DNA of 64,000 nucleotides from CBDIBC01 sp965276635 (GCA_965276635.1 CBDIBC010000005.1:1674001-1738000), one strand, 5' to 3'; counted from the stretch's first letter, positions 27,257 through 36,705 are shown. The notes: generated by a model from the sequence alone, not told the origin. Numbers and translations are program-made.

Positions 27257-28120
27257 TCAGGGCGCCACGAACGCGATGATCGAGTGGTCCGACACGGGCC
27301 GATAGCCGATCTCCTGGTAGATGGCGTTCGAGGTGAGGTTGGCCAGATCGGTGAACAGCACCACCTCGTCGGCCCCGAGGTCGATGGCCCCCTGGGTGGC
27401 GGCCGCGGTGACCGCTGCCCCATACCCCCGGCGGCGGCGGTCGGGTGGCGTGTAGACGGGCCCGACCCGGGCCACGCCGGCGGCGGGCGGGTTATGGCTG
27501 GCCAACGCCACCGGATCACCGCCCTCGTCGGTCCACAGCCACAGCATGCGCCGGTCGATCCGTGTCCGGACGAAAGACTCGGGCACGCTCCGACGCCCGC
27601 CCGCCTCGGCCTGAAAGGCGGCGATCCACCGGGTGGCCAGCCCCGACTCGCCCGGCTCCGCCCGCCGACCGTGCCCGGGGGGCGCCGGGTCGGGCGGGCG
27701 GAGGTCGGCCAGCCGGTACATGCGCTGGCGCACCCGGGTGACGGCGTGCCATCCGGTGCCGGCGACCCATGCCGCGGCGAACCGCCCAACGGTGTCATCG
27801 TTGCCCCGGACGGCGGTGACGTTGATGCCACCGGCCCGTAGGGTGCCGACCAGCTCGGCCACCGTCCCGGCAGGAGCCGCCGCCAGCAGCACGTCCCCCG
27901 GCGGCGTCACACTGACCATCCCGGTCACGGATCCGTCGTCGTCGTTGTCGTTGTCGTACCAGCCGTACGTGGTGGACGGGTCCAGGGAGCGGAGGCCGAG
28001 ACGGTGGCTTTCCAGGGCGGTCAGTTCGATGGTGTGGTCGACGGGCCGAGCGGCGAGGGACGGCCACACCCGGTCGGTGTAGGCGGCCACATCGTCGGTG
28101 AGCACCCACGGCACCCCCAT
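27257..28120 (-). CDS. GNAT-family N-acetyltransferase
   Basis: A protein of about 287 residues whose C-terminal half is a GNAT domain: GVARVGPVYTPPDRRRRGYG contains the acetyl-CoA loop, followed by NAIYQEIGYRPVSDH. The N-terminal half (LTDDVAAYTDRVWPSLA) is similar to the two-lobed GNATs of actinobacteria that are often annotated only generically. The ATG at 28120 was chosen because upstream sequence is repetitive and unlike a protein. The substrate is unknown. Confidence 0.82.
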   Translation of the reverse strand: MGVPWVLTDDVAAYTDRVWPSLAARPVDHTIELTALESHRLGLRSLDPSTTYGWYDNDNDDDGSVTGMVSVTPPGDVLLAAAPAGTVAELVGTLRAGGINVTAVRGNDDTVGRFAAAWVAGTGWHAVTRVRQRMYRLADLRPPDPAPPGHGRRAEPGESGLATRWIAAFQAEAGGRRSVPESFVRTRIDRRMLWLWTDEGGDPVALASHNPPAAGVARVGPVYTPPDRRRRGYGAAVTAAATQGAIDLGADEVVLFTDLANLTSNAIYQEIGYRPVSDHSIIAFVAP

Positions 28121-28254
28121 CACGGTTGCAGCCCGCGCCGGCGGTGTCGACGGGTTTGTCGTCGTCGGTTCCCGGCGGGTCGTCGGCGGGTCGGCCGACG
28201 GGCGGTTTGGCCGGTCGGGCGGGGGCAGTCCGTCGGGTGGGCCGGGGCGGCCGG

Positions 28255-28380
28255 GTAGGCCGGGGCGGGGGGTTTGGGCGGCGGGTTTGCCGGGGCGGGT
28301 TTGGCGGGGCGGCGGATTTGCCCGGGCGGCGGGTTTGGGCGGCGGGTTTGCCCGGGCGGCGGGCCCGGGCAGCCGCGCCT
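28255..28380. repeat. Degenerate G-rich tandem repeat
   Basis: The stretch between the two GNAT genes is built from imperfect copies of gggcggcgggtttgcc and shorter variants such as gggcgggtttgg. It has no convincing coding potential. It abuts a 52-bp palindrome at 28384. The strong G bias on one strand could allow unusual DNA structure. Confidence 0.7.
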
Positions 28381-28383
28381 GCG

Positions 28384-28435
28384 CATCGTTCGCGCGTTGG
28401 CCCAGGAGCGTTGCTGGGCGAACGCGCAAACGATG
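28384..28435. repeat. 52-bp palindromic element, copy 1
   Basis: An almost perfect palindrome beginning catcgttcgcgcg and ending cgcgcaaacgatg, with gcccag and ctgggc inside. A close relative with the same ends and inner arms is found at 46018-46069. Both copies sit beside low-complexity G- or C-rich repeats in gaps between genes. It resembles REP/MITE-like elements in form. The last three bases are the ATG proposed for the broken GNAT gene. Confidence 0.8.
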
Positions 28436-29064
28436 GCCGGAGTCCTTACGCTGAGGCAGGTGACCAATGCAGACGACGGGTCCGCACCGCCGATCGCAGC
28501 ACCGCTCGGCGCGGTGACCACGGCTCGCCTCCGGCTCCGAGCGTTCTGTGAGGAGGATCTCGACGAGCTGACGCCGGTGTTCGCCAAGGAGGAGGTGTGG
28601 CGCTTCCCACACGGGCGCGGCTTCACCCGGGATGAGACGGCCGCCTTCCTCGATCGTCAGGTGGCGCACTGGGAGCAGCGCGGCTTCGGCCTGTGGGCGG
28701 CCACCGACCGGGTCACCGGCCGGATGCTCGGCTTCGTCGGTCTGTCCGTGCCCATGTTCCTGCCGGAGGTCCTTCCTGCGGTGGAGGTGGGGTGGCGGCT
28801 CGATCCGGACGTATGGGGTCGCGGGTTGGCCACCGAGGCCGCCACCGCCGCCATCGACGAGGCGTTCGCCACGCTGCAGCTGACCGACGTGTGTTGTATC
28901 CCGAGCGGGACAACGCTCCATCTGTGCGCGTGGCCGAGCGCCTTGCTCTCCGCCTCCGACGCGAGATCGTGGTGCCCGCGGACGAACGCCGCGGTCACTT
29001 GGCGGCCCTGTTGTACGGCACGACGGCCGAGGAGTGGTGCCAGCGGCGGGAGGACCGGAGCTGA
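28433..29064 (+). pseudogene. Frameshifted GNAT (RimJ-like) acetyltransferase
   Basis: The frame from 28433 reads TARLRLRAFCEEDLDEL, FGLWAATDRVTGRMLGFVGL and GWRLDPDVWGRGLATEAA, a normal RimJ-type GNAT, up to about 28890. There the frame changes and homology continues as ERDNAPSVRVAERLALRL to the TGA at 29064. The sequence gacgtgtgttgtatccc carries an extra GT; removing two bases restores one frame. The gene is therefore probably inactive. A sequencing error is the alternative. Confidence 0.75.
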
Positions 29065-29155
29065 GCGCGCTCCCGCGGGCGCGCCTTACTACGCCGCGCC
29101 GGACACCTTGGTGAGACGGCTGCTGACAGGCCGGCCACTCCATGGCGTCGCAGTA

Positions 29156-29546
29156 TCAGGACTGAGCTAGGACGTCGACGAGTCCGTGTGCGGCCCGACC
29201 CTGCCGGGCATCCGTGGTGAGCAACTTGGCGCCGAGCGATTCGGAGAGGGCGACGTAGCAGGCGTCGTAGGACGAACAGCGGTCGCGGAGCTCCCAGGCT
29301 CGACGGCAGAGCGTTCCGTGGCGGTGAAGGACGACAGAGAGTTCGGCGAGCTCATGGACGGCCCGTCCACCCTCCTCCGCTACCAGCCACCCGCGCTGCG
29401 TCCACCGACGGACAACACCGATGACCTCGGGATCGATGAGCTCGGGGCGTGCACCTCGGTGACCGAGCCAGCACGTGGCTGATCTCAATGGCGCGCGGCG
29501 TGCCGAGCAACAGGTCGACCGCAGCCGAGGCGTCCAGCACGATCAC
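29156..29546 (-). pseudogene. Broken PIN-domain toxin (VapC/FitB-like)
   Basis: The N-terminus MIVLDASAAVDLLLGTPRA, with the first PIN-domain Asp, is in one frame from 29546. The rest (ARPELIDPEVIGVVRRW, YDACYVALSESLGAKLLTTDAR), holding later acidic residues, is in another frame ending at 29156. The shift falls near 29450-29470. An intact antitoxin gene ends ten bases upstream of the start. Such toxins are ribonucleases. This one is probably dead unless the shift is a sequence error. Confidence 0.75.
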
Positions 29547-29556
29547 GATGGCTCAG

Positions 29557-29784
29557 CTACCGCCCCGCTTCACCGGCCAGTGCGTAGGCGGCGGACTCAG
29601 GCACCGTCCTCACCGGCCGACGGGCCAGACGATCGAGCATCTCTGTCATGGTTGGGCGCCGCGCCATGTCGAGGATCTCGGGGCGGATCAACTCCGACAG
29701 CGAGCGCCGCTCCTCCGCAGCGCGGGCCGTGAGGCGCCGGTGGAGGTCATCGGGGACGTCGCGAACTTGGATCGTCTTTGCCAC
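29557..29784 (-). CDS. FitA-like ribbon-helix-helix antitoxin
   Basis: A 75-residue protein starting at the GTG at 29784. AKTIQVRDVPDDLHRRLTAR AAEERRSLSELIR is the ribbon-helix-helix DNA-binding domain of FitA/VapB-type antitoxins, and the C-terminal part would wrap around the PIN toxin. It precedes the PIN gene on the same strand, the normal order. The toxin is frameshifted, so this is an orphan antitoxin that may still bind its own promoter upstream of 29784. Confidence 0.82.
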   Translation of the reverse strand: MAKTIQVRDVPDDLHRRLTARAAEERRSLSELIRPEILDMARRPTMTEMLDRLARRPVRTVPESAAYALAGEAGR

Positions 29785-30203
29785 GACACCAAAATATACT
29801 CGTAGTGGGTGCGGTTCCCGTCGCTTGGGCAAGCTATCCAAGACGCTCGGCGAGCCAGCCGCCAGCTGCAGACCGAAGACGCCCGACGGGCCCCCGGTGG
29901 CTTCCGTGACTAGGGTTGAGCTGCCCATCGCCACCAGGCGAGCCAGCCGCTGAAGGCGAAGGGAGGCCGGCTCCTGTTCGAGCGGTTGATGGAGGTCAAG
30001 ATCCGGAGATGCCCCATTAGGCCGTAAGCCGAACGTCAGCCGGGCGCCTGAGTGCCGATCTGCATCCATCCCAACCATGTCACGGGGGATCGGTCAGCGG
30101 CCTGGTTCCGGTTGGTATGCGCCTCAGCGACGCGCATGCGTGGGCTGACCGGATCGTGAAGCGGGACCGATGAGTTCTCGACTGCCCTACCGTCAGATCC
30201 ATC
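29785..30203. other. Non-coding gap
   Basis: This 419-bp gap lies between the divergent antitoxin and PPOX genes. I see no protein homology in any frame, no tRNA and no clear repeat. It should hold the promoters of both flanking genes. Confidence 0.5.
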
Positions 30204-30734
30204 ATGGACGCAACCAATCTGGCTGACCTCTACGGCTTGCCGACCCTGGACTGGGCAACCATTCGCGCCCAACTCGACGCCGGCATCGACCAGGCGCCGG
30301 GATCAGGCGGCCCGGATCGCCACACCTGCTGGTTGACGACGATCAACCCGAACGGCAGCCCACACGTCACCGGGATCGGCGCCCTGTGGGTCGACGGTGC
30401 CTTCTGGTTCGAGACCGGTGAGGGCACCCGCAAGGGGAAGAATCTCGCCCGTGACTCGCGGTGCGCGCTGAGTGTCGCCACCCACGACTTCGATCTTGTC
30501 GTGGAGGGCACGGCCAGCCAGACCACTGATCCGCCGACCGTGGCGGCCATGGCGGCGCGTTGGGCAGCGGGGGGATGGCCGGCGCGCGTCGACGACACCG
30601 GCCGAGCGATCACCGCCGAGTTCAGCGCTCCGTCGGCCGGATCGCCGCCGTGGTGCGTCTACTGCTTGACCGCGGACGCAGCAACGGTGGTATCGACGGC
30701 CGCACCGGGCGGTGCCACACGCTGGCGGTCGTGA
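30204..30734 (+). CDS. Pyridoxamine 5'-phosphate oxidase-fold protein
   Basis: A 176-residue split-barrel protein. CWLTTINPNGSPHVTGIGALWVDGAF and GTRKGKNLARDSRCALSVATHDFDLVVEG in sequence order match the PPOX-like, F420- or FMN-binding family. Actinobacterial members often reduce or bind deazaflavin-linked substrates. The reaction is unknown. It stands alone between pseudogenes and appears intact, with the ATG at 30204 directly before the first conserved helix. Confidence 0.8.
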   Translation: MDATNLADLYGLPTLDWATIRAQLDAGIDQAPGSGGPDRHTCWLTTINPNGSPHVTGIGALWVDGAFWFETGEGTRKGKNLARDSRCALSVATHDFDLVVEGTASQTTDPPTVAAMAARWAAGGWPARVDDTGRAITAEFSAPSAGSPPWCVYCLTADAATVVSTAAPGGATRWRS

Positions 30735-30848
30735 ACCGAGTGGTCGCGGGCCCGACGAGGTGCCTGTCGCGCCGCACCATGGTCGGCTCGCGCGATGACT
30801 CTTCGAGCGTACAGGCGTCATGAATGCCTGGCCACGGAGGAGGATGAC

Positions 30849-31125
30849 ATGCCGGACATCGACATACTCTTCGCCGGGGTACGCGTGGTGGACGTCGACG
30901 CTGCAGTCGCCTGGTACACCCGGTTGCTCGGTCGGCCTGCAGACGTCATCGTGAACCACGACGAAGTGATGTGGCGGTTTGCCGGACGCAGCATGGTTGT
31001 ACGTCGTCGGAGACGAGCATCGCGCCGGACAGGCACTGGTGGCCCTCTGCGTCGCCGATCTGGACGGGACCGTTGAGGACATAGGCGATCGAGGGATCAC
31101 AGGTGGACCGAGCCGATCCAGGTGA
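30849..31125 (+). pseudogene. Broken VOC/glyoxalase-fold protein
   Basis: DILFAGVRVVDVDAAVAWYTRLLGRPAD and VMWRFAGRS are the first half of a VOC (glyoxalase/bleomycin resistance) domain. After about 30995 homology jumps to another frame (WLYVVGDEHRAGQALVALCVADLDG) and ends at a TGA at 31123. The domain is also truncated at its 3' end, where the relaxase remnant begins. Frameshift plus truncation make this a pseudogene. Confidence 0.7.
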
Positions 31126-33320
31126 TCGGGCTCAAGCAGGCACGCCAGTTGCTGGCTGAGATCCTGGGAGATGACAGTGCGCTGGCCTGGCGGAAGGTGT
31201 TCTTCCGCCGGGACCTGATCGTCGCCGTTGCCCCGCGCCTGTATGGGCAGGACCCGCGTCTGGTCGAGGCTCTGGCGGATCGGGCGCTGGCCGACCCCGA
31301 AACGATCCCGTTGATCGGCGTACCGGGTGCCCGAGAACGCCCTTACACGCTCGCCGGTGTGGTGGCGCGGGAGGTGGCCATCGCCGAGTGCCTGGGCCGC
31401 CAGACTGACCGCACCGACGCGCCCGCCGTCGCGATGGCCGGGGTCGATTGGGCCATCGCGGCCGTGGAACGGGTTTCGACGGCGGGTCCTGTCTGGCGAG
31501 CAGCGACAGGCGGTCGAGGCGGTCTGTACGTCGGGGAGGGGAGGCGAGCTGGTGGTCGGTGTCGCCGGCGCCGGCAAGACCACGATGCTTCGCGCCGTCG
31601 CCGAGGCGTTCGGCGATGCCGGCTACCGCGTGTTCGGGACGGCCACGTCGGGGCAGGCGGCCCGCAACCTCGGCCGGGGAGCTGAGATCGGCGAGTCGCG
31701 GACGTTGGCCAGCCTCATCTGGAGGCTCGACCATGGGAGGCCCGCCCTGGATGACCGCTCCGTCGTGATGTTGGACGAGGCGGGAATGACCGACGACATC
31801 GACCTGGCCCGACTCGCCGCGCACGTCGAGGCAGCGCGGTCGAAGCTGGTTCTGGTTGGCGACCACCGCCAGCTCGCCGCGGTCGGTCCCGGCGGCGCCC
31901 TCCACGCCCTCGCCGACCGGCACCCTGACGCGGTCCATCGGCTGGTCGAGAACCGCCGCCAGCACGACCCGGAAGAACGCCAGGTCCTCGCGGAGCTGCG
32001 CGACGGGGAGGTTGGCCGCGCCGTCGCCTGGTACGAACAGCACGGACGTATCAACCCCGTCCCCGATCGTGACGCTGCCCTCCAGGCGGCAGTGGACGCG
32101 TGGGCCGCCGACCTGTCCGTTGGCAAACAAGCCTCGATGTACGCGTGGAAGCGAGGGAACGTCACCGCTCTCAACGATCGAACCCGGGCCTGGATGAACC
32201 AGACCGGGCGGCTGTCCGGTCCTGAGGTCGTCTGTCCGGGCGGGCTCGTCTACCGGGCCGGCGACCACGTCGTCACCCCGCCCCCGAACCCGGCGGCTCC
32301 CTCGTCACCTCCGAACGCGCCACCATCGAAGCCGTCGACCCCACCGCCGGCGCTCTGGTCCTCCGCACCCAAGACGGCCGGGCCGTCACCCTCACCGGGG
32401 ACGAGGCCAACGCCGAGCGGCTCGGCTACGGTACGCGACCACCGTCCATCGCTCTCAGGGCGCCACCGTCACCAGGGCGCACCTCTACGCCGACGGCGGC
32501 GGCCGAGAGCTCGCCTACGTGGCCACGAGCAGGGCCCGTGAAACCACCCACGTCTGGACCGTAGCCGACGACACCGCCCAGGCCGTCGAGGACCTCCGCC
32601 GCGACTGGGGCAGCAGGCGAAGCCCGACCTGGGCCATCGACCTCGCCACATACCAGCGGGAGCAACCGAGAGAGCAACTCGGCCCGGAACAACTCGACGA
32701 GCGGGCCTGGCGCATGGCCCTGGCTGCCGCCAAGACGGGCATCACTGCTCAAGCCGCTGCCGGCGTCACGGCGCCCGACCTCACCGCAGGGGTCGTCGCC
32801 GCCCGGACCGAGCTTCGTAGCGCGATCAACGCCCGGGGCGATCTCGAACGGGGCATCGGCGTCTACGCCGGCAGCGAAGCGGGCCGGGCCGTACGCGACC
32901 TCGAAGAGGCACGAGCCGGCCGAGCGGGAAGCCGTGCAAGCCCCCCGGTGGCGCGACCGCCGGACAGCCGCAAAACAACAGGTCGCCTGGGCGGAACGCG
33001 AAGCCGACGCACAACGCCGCCATGAAATGGAAGTAGCCCCTGAGATCGCCCGGGTCGACCACGCGATCCAAACCTGCCGGTTCGCCATCGAACAGGTCGA
33101 GGCTTACCGGAAGCAGTACGGCGAGGCTGAGCGGGACGTCGCCGACCTCGCCAGCGTCTCCAGCCGCACCGCATCCCGGCTGTCCGTGCGCCTGGCCATG
33201 CACCGCAACGACATCGACGGCGTACCCCAGCCCCCGCGCTACGAGCCGCCGAGCCGTTCACGCCGAGCAGAAGCGGCTGCCGGCCCCGACCGTAGAACCG
33301 CCCACATCCCCGCCGCCTGA
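31126..33320 (+). pseudogene. Remnant of a conjugative relaxase/helicase (TraA/TrwC-like)
   Basis: Homology to the helicase part of large mobilisation proteins is spread over at least three frames. First comes an N-terminal segment (QARQLLAEILGDDSALAWRK), then the ATPase with VVGVAGAGKTT, VVMLDEAGMTDD and LVGDHRQLAAVGPGG, then the C-terminal UvrD-like motif VHRSQGATVTRAHLY with YVATSRARE, then a basic coiled segment ending near 33320. The N-terminal relaxase domain is missing and the frame changes near 31480, 32290 and 32930. This marks an old conjugative element or plasmid insertion. Confidence 0.78.
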
Positions 33321-33756
33321 ACTCAGCATCGGCATTTAGTGGGCCGACGGAGCCTCCGGCTTGACCGTCTGTGCGCAGCAGCCGAAGGAGCCCAGCTTGC
33401 AGCAACCGTCCGCATCGTCGGCTCCGAGGGGTGGAGTTGGCGCGGTCGCCGGGGTACCCGGGACAGACACATGCCCTCCCGCCCGCGAGCATTTGGTGCC
33501 GCCGGACGGCTGTCGCAGATACCCCTCGACCGGGCAGGCCATGGGGCGGGTCTTACGGGACGTCGCCCGGCATGAGGCACGCTGACCTGGGGCGTTCCCG
33601 TAGGAGCTTCCCTTGCGGGCATCGACCCCCCCCTCATCCGGGCGCCAGTGACAGGTGCCGGTTCCGATCCTGGTCGGTACCTGAGCTGGGCAGCGCTGGG
33701 TCTCCTTGGTGACGGTGCGGGCCCCCTCAGGACGATAGCTGCACCCGGTGGCGTGC
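33321..33756. other. Gap without a recognisable gene
   Basis: This stretch of about 436 bp between the relaxase remnant and the sigma-factor stop has several short open frames but none with recognisable homology or a good ribosome-binding site. One minus-strand frame (33336-33542) has CC pairs and was not accepted. A gttcccgtaggagcttccc segment near 33600 resembles the short palindromes at 38925, 39733 and 40983. Confidence 0.4.
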
Positions 33757-34647
33757 TCACTTGTGCACCGGTTGCAGGTCGAGGACGGCGAGGGTGTCGG
33801 GGTCTGCTACCAGTTCGATGCCGACGATCCGCCCCGCTCGGACGGTGAAGTCGAACACTGCCATGGGTCGCCCGCCCACAGCGACCACCGCACCGGCCAA
33901 GCCGTCGACCTGCGTGAGCCGGGCGGCTTTGGCCCCGCCCGCGAAGACTCGGGTGACGGCATCGACACCGCGGGCTTCTGCGGTCAGTGCCGGCGCTCCT
34001 GCGGCTGCTCTGGCCGTGGCCATGTCGACGGCCACAGCGTCGGCGCGCACCACTACGTTGGGATCGAGCAGTCGCAGCAGCCCGGCGAAGTCGCCGTGGC
34101 GGGCGGCGGCGAGGAACGCGGCGACCACGTCGCGCTGCGTGGTGGCGGAGGTGTCGGGGACGGCGGGATTGGACTGCACTCGTCGGCGGGCCCGGCTGGC
34201 GAGCTGGCGGGCGGCGGCCGGGGTGCGGCCCACGATGGGGGCGATCTCGTCGAAGGGGACGGCGAATACGTCGTGGAGCACGAACGCCAGCCGCTCGGCG
34301 GGCTCCAGGGTGTCGAGCACTACCAGGAGGGCCAGGCCGACGGTGTCGGTTTGGAGGGCCTCGTCCTCGGGGGAGGTGGCGGCCACCGGCTCGGGGCCAC
34401 CATCATCGAGGACCTCGTGTTTGGCGGGCCGGGCGCGCAGCTGGTCCAGGCAGATGCGGGCCACGACGGTGGTCAGCCAGCCGCCGAGGTTGTCCACCGA
34501 GTCGGCGTCGGCACGGCTGAGACGTAGCCAGGCCTCCTGCACGACGTCGTCGGCGTCGCGGCCCGGTCCGAGCATCCGCACCGCCACTGCCCGGAGGTGG
34601 GCTCGGTGGGTCTCGAAGCGCTCGGCGAGCAGGTCATGGTCGCTCAC
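33757..34647 (-). CDS. ECF sigma factor with SnoaL-like C-terminal domain (SigJ/ECF41-like)
   Basis: A 296-residue sigma factor. Region 2 is visible as RAVAVRMLGPGRDADDVVQEAWLRL and region 4 as VFAVPFDEIAPIVGRTPAAARQLASRARRR. From about residue 175 a SnoaL/NTF2-like domain follows, the hallmark of the ECF41-type group, in which this extension controls activity in place of a separate anti-sigma factor. The GTG at 34647 was chosen because gaaagga is seven bases upstream. It is divergent from a VOC-VOC-YdeI gene set, which is its likely target. Confidence 0.87.
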   Translation of the reverse strand: MSDHDLLAERFETHRAHLRAVAVRMLGPGRDADDVVQEAWLRLSRADADSVDNLGGWLTTVVARICLDQLRARPAKHEVLDDGGPEPVAATSPEDEALQTDTVGLALLVVLDTLEPAERLAFVLHDVFAVPFDEIAPIVGRTPAAARQLASRARRRVQSNPAVPDTSATTQRDVVAAFLAAARHGDFAGLLRLLDPNVVVRADAVAVDMATARAAAGAPALTAEARGVDAVTRVFAGGAKAARLTQVDGLAGAVVAVGGRPMAVFDFTVRAGRIVGIELVADPDTLAVLDLQPVHK

Positions 34648-34732
34648 GGTCACATCCTTTCGGTCGGCGTCGTCATACGTGTTGACGAGACAGGCCGGGT
34701 CGATGTGACCCACAACCGCTAGAGGAGTGACC

Positions 34733-35092
34733 ATGACCGATGCTTCCACTACCCAGGGGATCACGACCGTGCTGATCCCTGTGTCCGACCTGGGCGCCGC
34801 CAAAGCCATGTACGCAGCGCTGCTCGGAGTGTCCCCACAAGCCGACAGCGAGTACTACGTCGGCTTCGATGTCGCCGGCCAGCACATCGGGCTGCTGCCC
34901 GGCGGCGGCCCCCAGGGCCTTACTTCGCCGGTGGCCTACTGGCTGGTGGGCGACATTGAGGCCAAGCTCGCCGAGCTGACCGCGGCGGGCGCCACCGTCA
35001 ACGAGCCCGCCAGCGACGTCGGTGGTGGCCGCCTGGTCGCCACCGTGACCGACCCGGCCGGCAACGTTGTGGGGATCACCCAGGACCGCTGA
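34733..35092 (+). CDS. VOC (glyoxalase-fold) protein
   Basis: A 119-residue single-domain VOC protein (ITTVLIPVSDLGAAKAMYAALLG, then VATVTDPAGNVVGI at the end of the second half). Members bind metal or small ligands and range from dioxygenases to resistance proteins. The ATG at 34733 has aggag five bases upstream. It is the first gene divergent from the ECF sigma factor, so regulation by that factor is plausible. The substrate is unknown. Confidence 0.85.
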   Translation: MTDASTTQGITTVLIPVSDLGAAKAMYAALLGVSPQADSEYYVGFDVAGQHIGLLPGGGPQGLTSPVAYWLVGDIEAKLAELTAAGATVNEPASDVGGGRLVATVTDPAGNVVGITQDR

Positions 35093-35212
35093 GTCCGTGC
35101 CGTCTCCGCCCGCGCCGCTGTTTGCTCCAGCCCCGCCCATCCCCTTCCGCACACCGGTGGGACCGCTCCAGCCCCCCACCTGACCTGACCATCCCGATGA
35201 AAGGACACCCCG

Positions 35213-35860
35213 ATGACCTCGATTGACTTCGTCACCTTGGAAGTCTCCGACCCGGCCGCCGCTGACGCCTTTTACACCACCGCCTTCGATCTCGGCACCC
35301 GGGTCCGTACCCGACACGCCCCAACACCGACAACCGGCTTCCGAGCCTTCACCCTCTCCCTCGTCGTCTCCCAGCCATTAACGGTTGACCTGCTCGTCGG
35401 CGCCGCCCTCGATGCCGGAGCCACACCGCTGAAGGCGGCCAAGAAGAGCCTGTGGGGCTACGGGGGGGTGCTTCGAGCACCAGACGGCGCCATCTGGAAG
35501 GTGGCGACCTCGTCGAAGAAGAACACCGAGGCGGCCACCCGAACCGTCGACGACATCGTGGTGCTGCTCGGAGCTGCCGATGTCGTAGCGAGCAAGCGGT
35601 TCTACGAGGAGCACGGTCTGGTGGTGGACAAGAGCTTCGGCCGCAAGTACGCCCAGTTCACCAGCCCACCGGCGGGGATCAAGCTGGCGCTCTACGCCCG
35701 CCGTGCCCTGGCCAAAGACGCCGGCGTCAGCCCGGAGGGAAGCGGGTCACACCGCATCGCCATCGGCGGCGGCGCCGGCTGTTTCACCGACCCAGACGGC
35801 TTCGCCTGGGAAACAGCGGACATCGACGTTGCGCCACACGCCCCGGTGACGGCACGATGA
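35213..35860 (+). CDS. Two-domain VOC (glyoxalase-fold) protein
   Basis: A 215-residue protein with two VOC modules: FVTLEVSDPAAADAFYTTAFDLG near the N-terminus and DDIVVLLGAADVVASKRFYEEHGL in the second half, ending CFTDPDGFAWETA. A gaaagga motif precedes the ATG. It follows the first VOC gene after 120 bp and overlaps the YdeI-like gene (ATGA), so the three probably form one transcript with the ECF sigma factor divergent to them. Confidence 0.82.
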   Translation: MTSIDFVTLEVSDPAAADAFYTTAFDLGTRVRTRHAPTPTTGFRAFTLSLVVSQPLTVDLLVGAALDAGATPLKAAKKSLWGYGGVLRAPDGAIWKVATSSKKNTEAATRTVDDIVVLLGAADVVASKRFYEEHGLVVDKSFGRKYAQFTSPPAGIKLALYARRALAKDAGVSPEGSGSHRIAIGGGAGCFTDPDGFAWETADIDVAPHAPVTAR

Positions 35861-36273
35861 CCGGCGTGCCGTCCCCGATGACGAACGCTTCGCCACACCC
35901 CGTCGGCGACCCACCTTGCCGGCCGGCCTCGGCCGGGCAACCTGGGCCAACCAGCAGCCGGCCGGTGCCCGGGGGGGTGGTGCACAAGCTCCCCGCCGAC
36001 CTAGGGGCAGCGTTGAGGGCCAACGCCGCCGCGCTCGACGCCTGGAACGACATCACACCCCTGTCCCGCAACGAGTTCATCTGCTGGGTCGAAGACGCCA
36101 AACAGAACACGACCCGAGCCCGCCGGATCCGCCGCACCAACGAAGAACTGGAAGAAGGTCAGCGCCGACCCTGCTGCTGGCCGGGGTGCAAGCACCGCGA
36201 ACGCATCGGCCGGCCAGTCCCCACCCGCGACTTGTCACCCGGCATACAGCGCCAAAGACGAGAACCGGGCTAA
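35857..36273 (+). CDS. YdeI/OmpD-associated family protein
   Basis: A 138-residue protein. The core VHKLPADLGAALRANAAALDAWNDITPLSRNEFICWVEDAKQ and RARRIRRTNEELEEGQR matches the C-terminal helical domain of YdeI-like proteins, a family of unclear role named from osmotic or antimicrobial-protection phenotypes. The N-terminal 40 residues are low-complexity. The C-terminus has CCWPGCKHRE, a possible small metal site not usual in the family. The start overlaps the VOC stop. Confidence 0.72.
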   Translation: MTGVPSPMTNASPHPVGDPPCRPASAGQPGPTSSRPVPGGVVHKLPADLGAALRANAAALDAWNDITPLSRNEFICWVEDAKQNTTRARRIRRTNEELEEGQRRPCCWPGCKHRERIGRPVPTRDLSPGIQRQRREPG

Positions 36274-36409
36274 TGCCGACTGGCCGCCCAGAGGAGGCCC
36301 GGGGAGTGCAGGCCATCCGCTCCAAGCGGCCTGGCTGGAGCGGCTGCAAGAAGCGTCCTTCAGCCGTGCCGGTCAAGCCATGGGTAACGCATACCCGCCG
36401 CAGCGGCGT

Positions 36410-36705
36410 ATGACCGGACCTCATCTGGCCAGGTATCTGACGCGCCGGACATACGCCCTCGCCTCCTCTACCCGCCCCGACGGTCGTGCGCACGCCGCAC
36501 CGACCCTGCTCTGTATCTACCGCGAGATGTTCTGGCTCCCACACTCGGTGGCGCGGTCCGGCTCCGAAACGTCGAGGCGCACCCGTGGCTCGCCCTGTCG
36601 GTCATCGCAGGAGAGCACGACACCCACGCGGCGGTGCTCACCGAAGGACCGCCCGAGAAGGACGAACGCGGCCAAGGCGCCCCTGAACGAGCGGGCGAAG
36701 AGTAG
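36410..36705 (+). pseudogene. Frameshifted PPOX-fold protein
   Basis: HLARYLTRRTYALASSTRPDGRAHAAPTL and EMFWLPHSVAR, read from 36410, are the first half of a PPOX-type split barrel. Near 36565 the frame changes and homology resumes as RNVEAHPWLALSVIAGEHDTHAAVLTEG to the TAG at 36703. The gene looks inactive and short. Confidence 0.65.

Noticed and set aside
26500..31000. A direct repeat of the tRNA-Pro 3' end marking the left boundary of an integrated element
   Set aside because: I looked for gggattcgaacccg-like sequence and found none by eye, so the left boundary stays undefined.
33336..33542. A 68-residue Cys-containing minus-strand frame with two CC pairs
   Set aside because: No ribosome-binding site and no recognised family; the region looks like decayed DNA. 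It could be revisited if conserved elsewhere.
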